DNA of 64,000 nt, from NCBI RefSeq assembly GCF_006351925.1, contig NZ_CP040924.1, positions 3,663,501-3,727,500 on the forward strand. Direction: 5' to 3'. Under the pieces are notes generated by a model. That model did not search any database. It saw nothing but the letters and a program-made list of their open reading frames with translations, and had not been told where the DNA came from. A program made the position numbers and the translations under genes. The DNA is from Clostridium thermarum. Lineage in GTDB: Bacteria; Bacillota; Clostridia; Clostridiales; Clostridiaceae. Of the stretch, positions 63,423 through 64,000 are shown in pieces (the stretch's first letter is position 1; each line of letters starts with the position of its first letter).

Positions 63423-64000
63423 CTATCCTATGGCCTGTGATAGAGATATTAACCCAAAGTTATAGAGAACTTTGCTGATGACCATTAGTACCACAACTAA
63501 TATTATTCTCTTATTGCTCAATTTTGAAAAAACCTTAATTCCAAAGAACATAAGCACTAAACTGAACAGGTTGAATAAGTTCAGCTGATCTAGTACTGCT
63601 GATAAATAAGGATCTAAATTAAATTCTGGCCAGTTAACAGGTATCATCTTAATGAAACTAACAATACTATCCCCTACCATTGTAACGGCAAAAGCAGTAG
63701 AATAAACGGCGGTAATCATTGCAAACTTGATATTGCTGCCTAATATCCTAATCAGAATATAATATTGTATAGTATTTATAAAGATTATTGTAAATGCAGT
63801 TAAAATCAAAACCAATGTTACTATTATAGCCCCACTTAGTGTAGGTGTAGCCACAATACCTGCATTGGCATATTCCTGTTCAATTTCAAGAGGCTGGTTG
63901 ATAAAAAAATGTTCTATAAAGGTTAAAACCATTGTTATTATCCCTACAAGGGTCAAAGTCCGTACCCAAGACTTATCATCATAAGACCTGAAGAATTCGG
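63423..64000 (-). CDS. Yip1-family membrane protein, partial
   Basis: The frame stays open to the right edge of the window, so the N-terminus is cut off. The visible 192 or so residues start EFFRSYDDKSWVRTLTLVGI and have five hydrophobic helices, ending LISLSQAIG. The arrangement fits Yip1/YIPF-like bacterial membrane proteins of about 230-250 residues. The function is not known. It ends 26 bases before the AraC gene start and could share its transcript. Confidence 0.65.
   Translation of the reverse strand, partial: EFFRSYDDKSWVRTLTLVGIITMVLTFIEHFFINQPLEIEQEYANAGIVATPTLSGAIIVTLVLILTAFTIIFINTIQYYILIRILGSNIKFAMITAVYSTAFAVTMVGDSIVSFIKMIPVNWPEFNLDPYLSAVLDQLNLFNLFSLVLMFFGIKVFSKLSNKRIILVVVLMVISKVLYNFGLISLSQAIG

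Overview
The window looks like a piece of chromosome from a low-GC, spore-forming anaerobe of the Clostridium group. This rests on two alpha/beta-type small acid-soluble spore protein genes, two T-box leaders, a PyrR-type pyrimidine leader, an archaeal-type aspartyl-tRNA synthetase, strong AGGAGG-like ribosome binding sites, and gene products that read as clostridial throughout. No rRNA, tRNA, CRISPR array or replication origin was seen.

Layout. 1-4.9 kb (mostly minus): a broken metal-efflux permease, a metallo-beta-lactamase-fold hydrolase, an alpha/beta hydrolase, two gene stubs, a PAP2 phosphatase, a spore DNA-binding protein and a Xaa-Pro-type peptidase. 5.2-9.3 kb (plus): a polyamine ABC importer potA-potB-potCD whose permease and binding protein are fused. 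9.5-10.3 kb: a DnaD-like protein with an acidic tail. 10.5-15.1 kb (minus): carAB behind a promoter, a PyrR-binding RNA motif and an attenuator. 15.2-19.1 kb (minus): a divergent spore protein, DegV, a Uma2 protein, and aspS2 behind a T-box that has one specifier stem and two antiterminator/terminator modules. 19.1-23.6 kb (minus): a gene graveyard of broken genes around an intact deaminase and an Imm17-like protein. 23.9-27.4 kb: rtcB, a complete valine-type T-box followed by a wrecked valS, and a glutathione peroxidase. 27.7-39.7 kb: a LytTR-DUF3021-ABC operon, an FG-GAP protein, an SDR enzyme, a five-gene MacB-like efflux operon with its two-component system, an MFS transporter and an HD protein.

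39.8-50.2 kb is a bacteriocin island. Five short Gly/Ala-rich peptides with double-glycine leaders lie on the plus strand, together with small membrane proteins, a metalloprotease, CPBP-family proteases and an insertion sequence. The dedicated exporter on the minus strand keeps its C39 leader peptidase and membrane domain. A deletion has removed its ATPase domain and fused the remainder to a TolC-like gene, which is itself frameshifted, as is the adjacent CPBP gene. The peptides therefore survive while their export and immunity genes decay.

50.3-59.7 kb (plus) carries an exported superoxide dismutase and then a tight eight-gene set: a U32-family protein, a class III aminotransferase, UbiD, UbiA and UbiX proteins of the type used in the late futalosine (menaquinone) steps, and an SsuABC/NitT-like importer. 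The early futalosine genes are absent here, so import of an aromatic acid precursor followed by prenylation and decarboxylation is an attractive but untested reading. The window ends with a GH31 alpha-glucosidase, an AraC-type regulator and a Yip1-like membrane protein that runs off the right edge.

All calls are by reading only; no database search was run.
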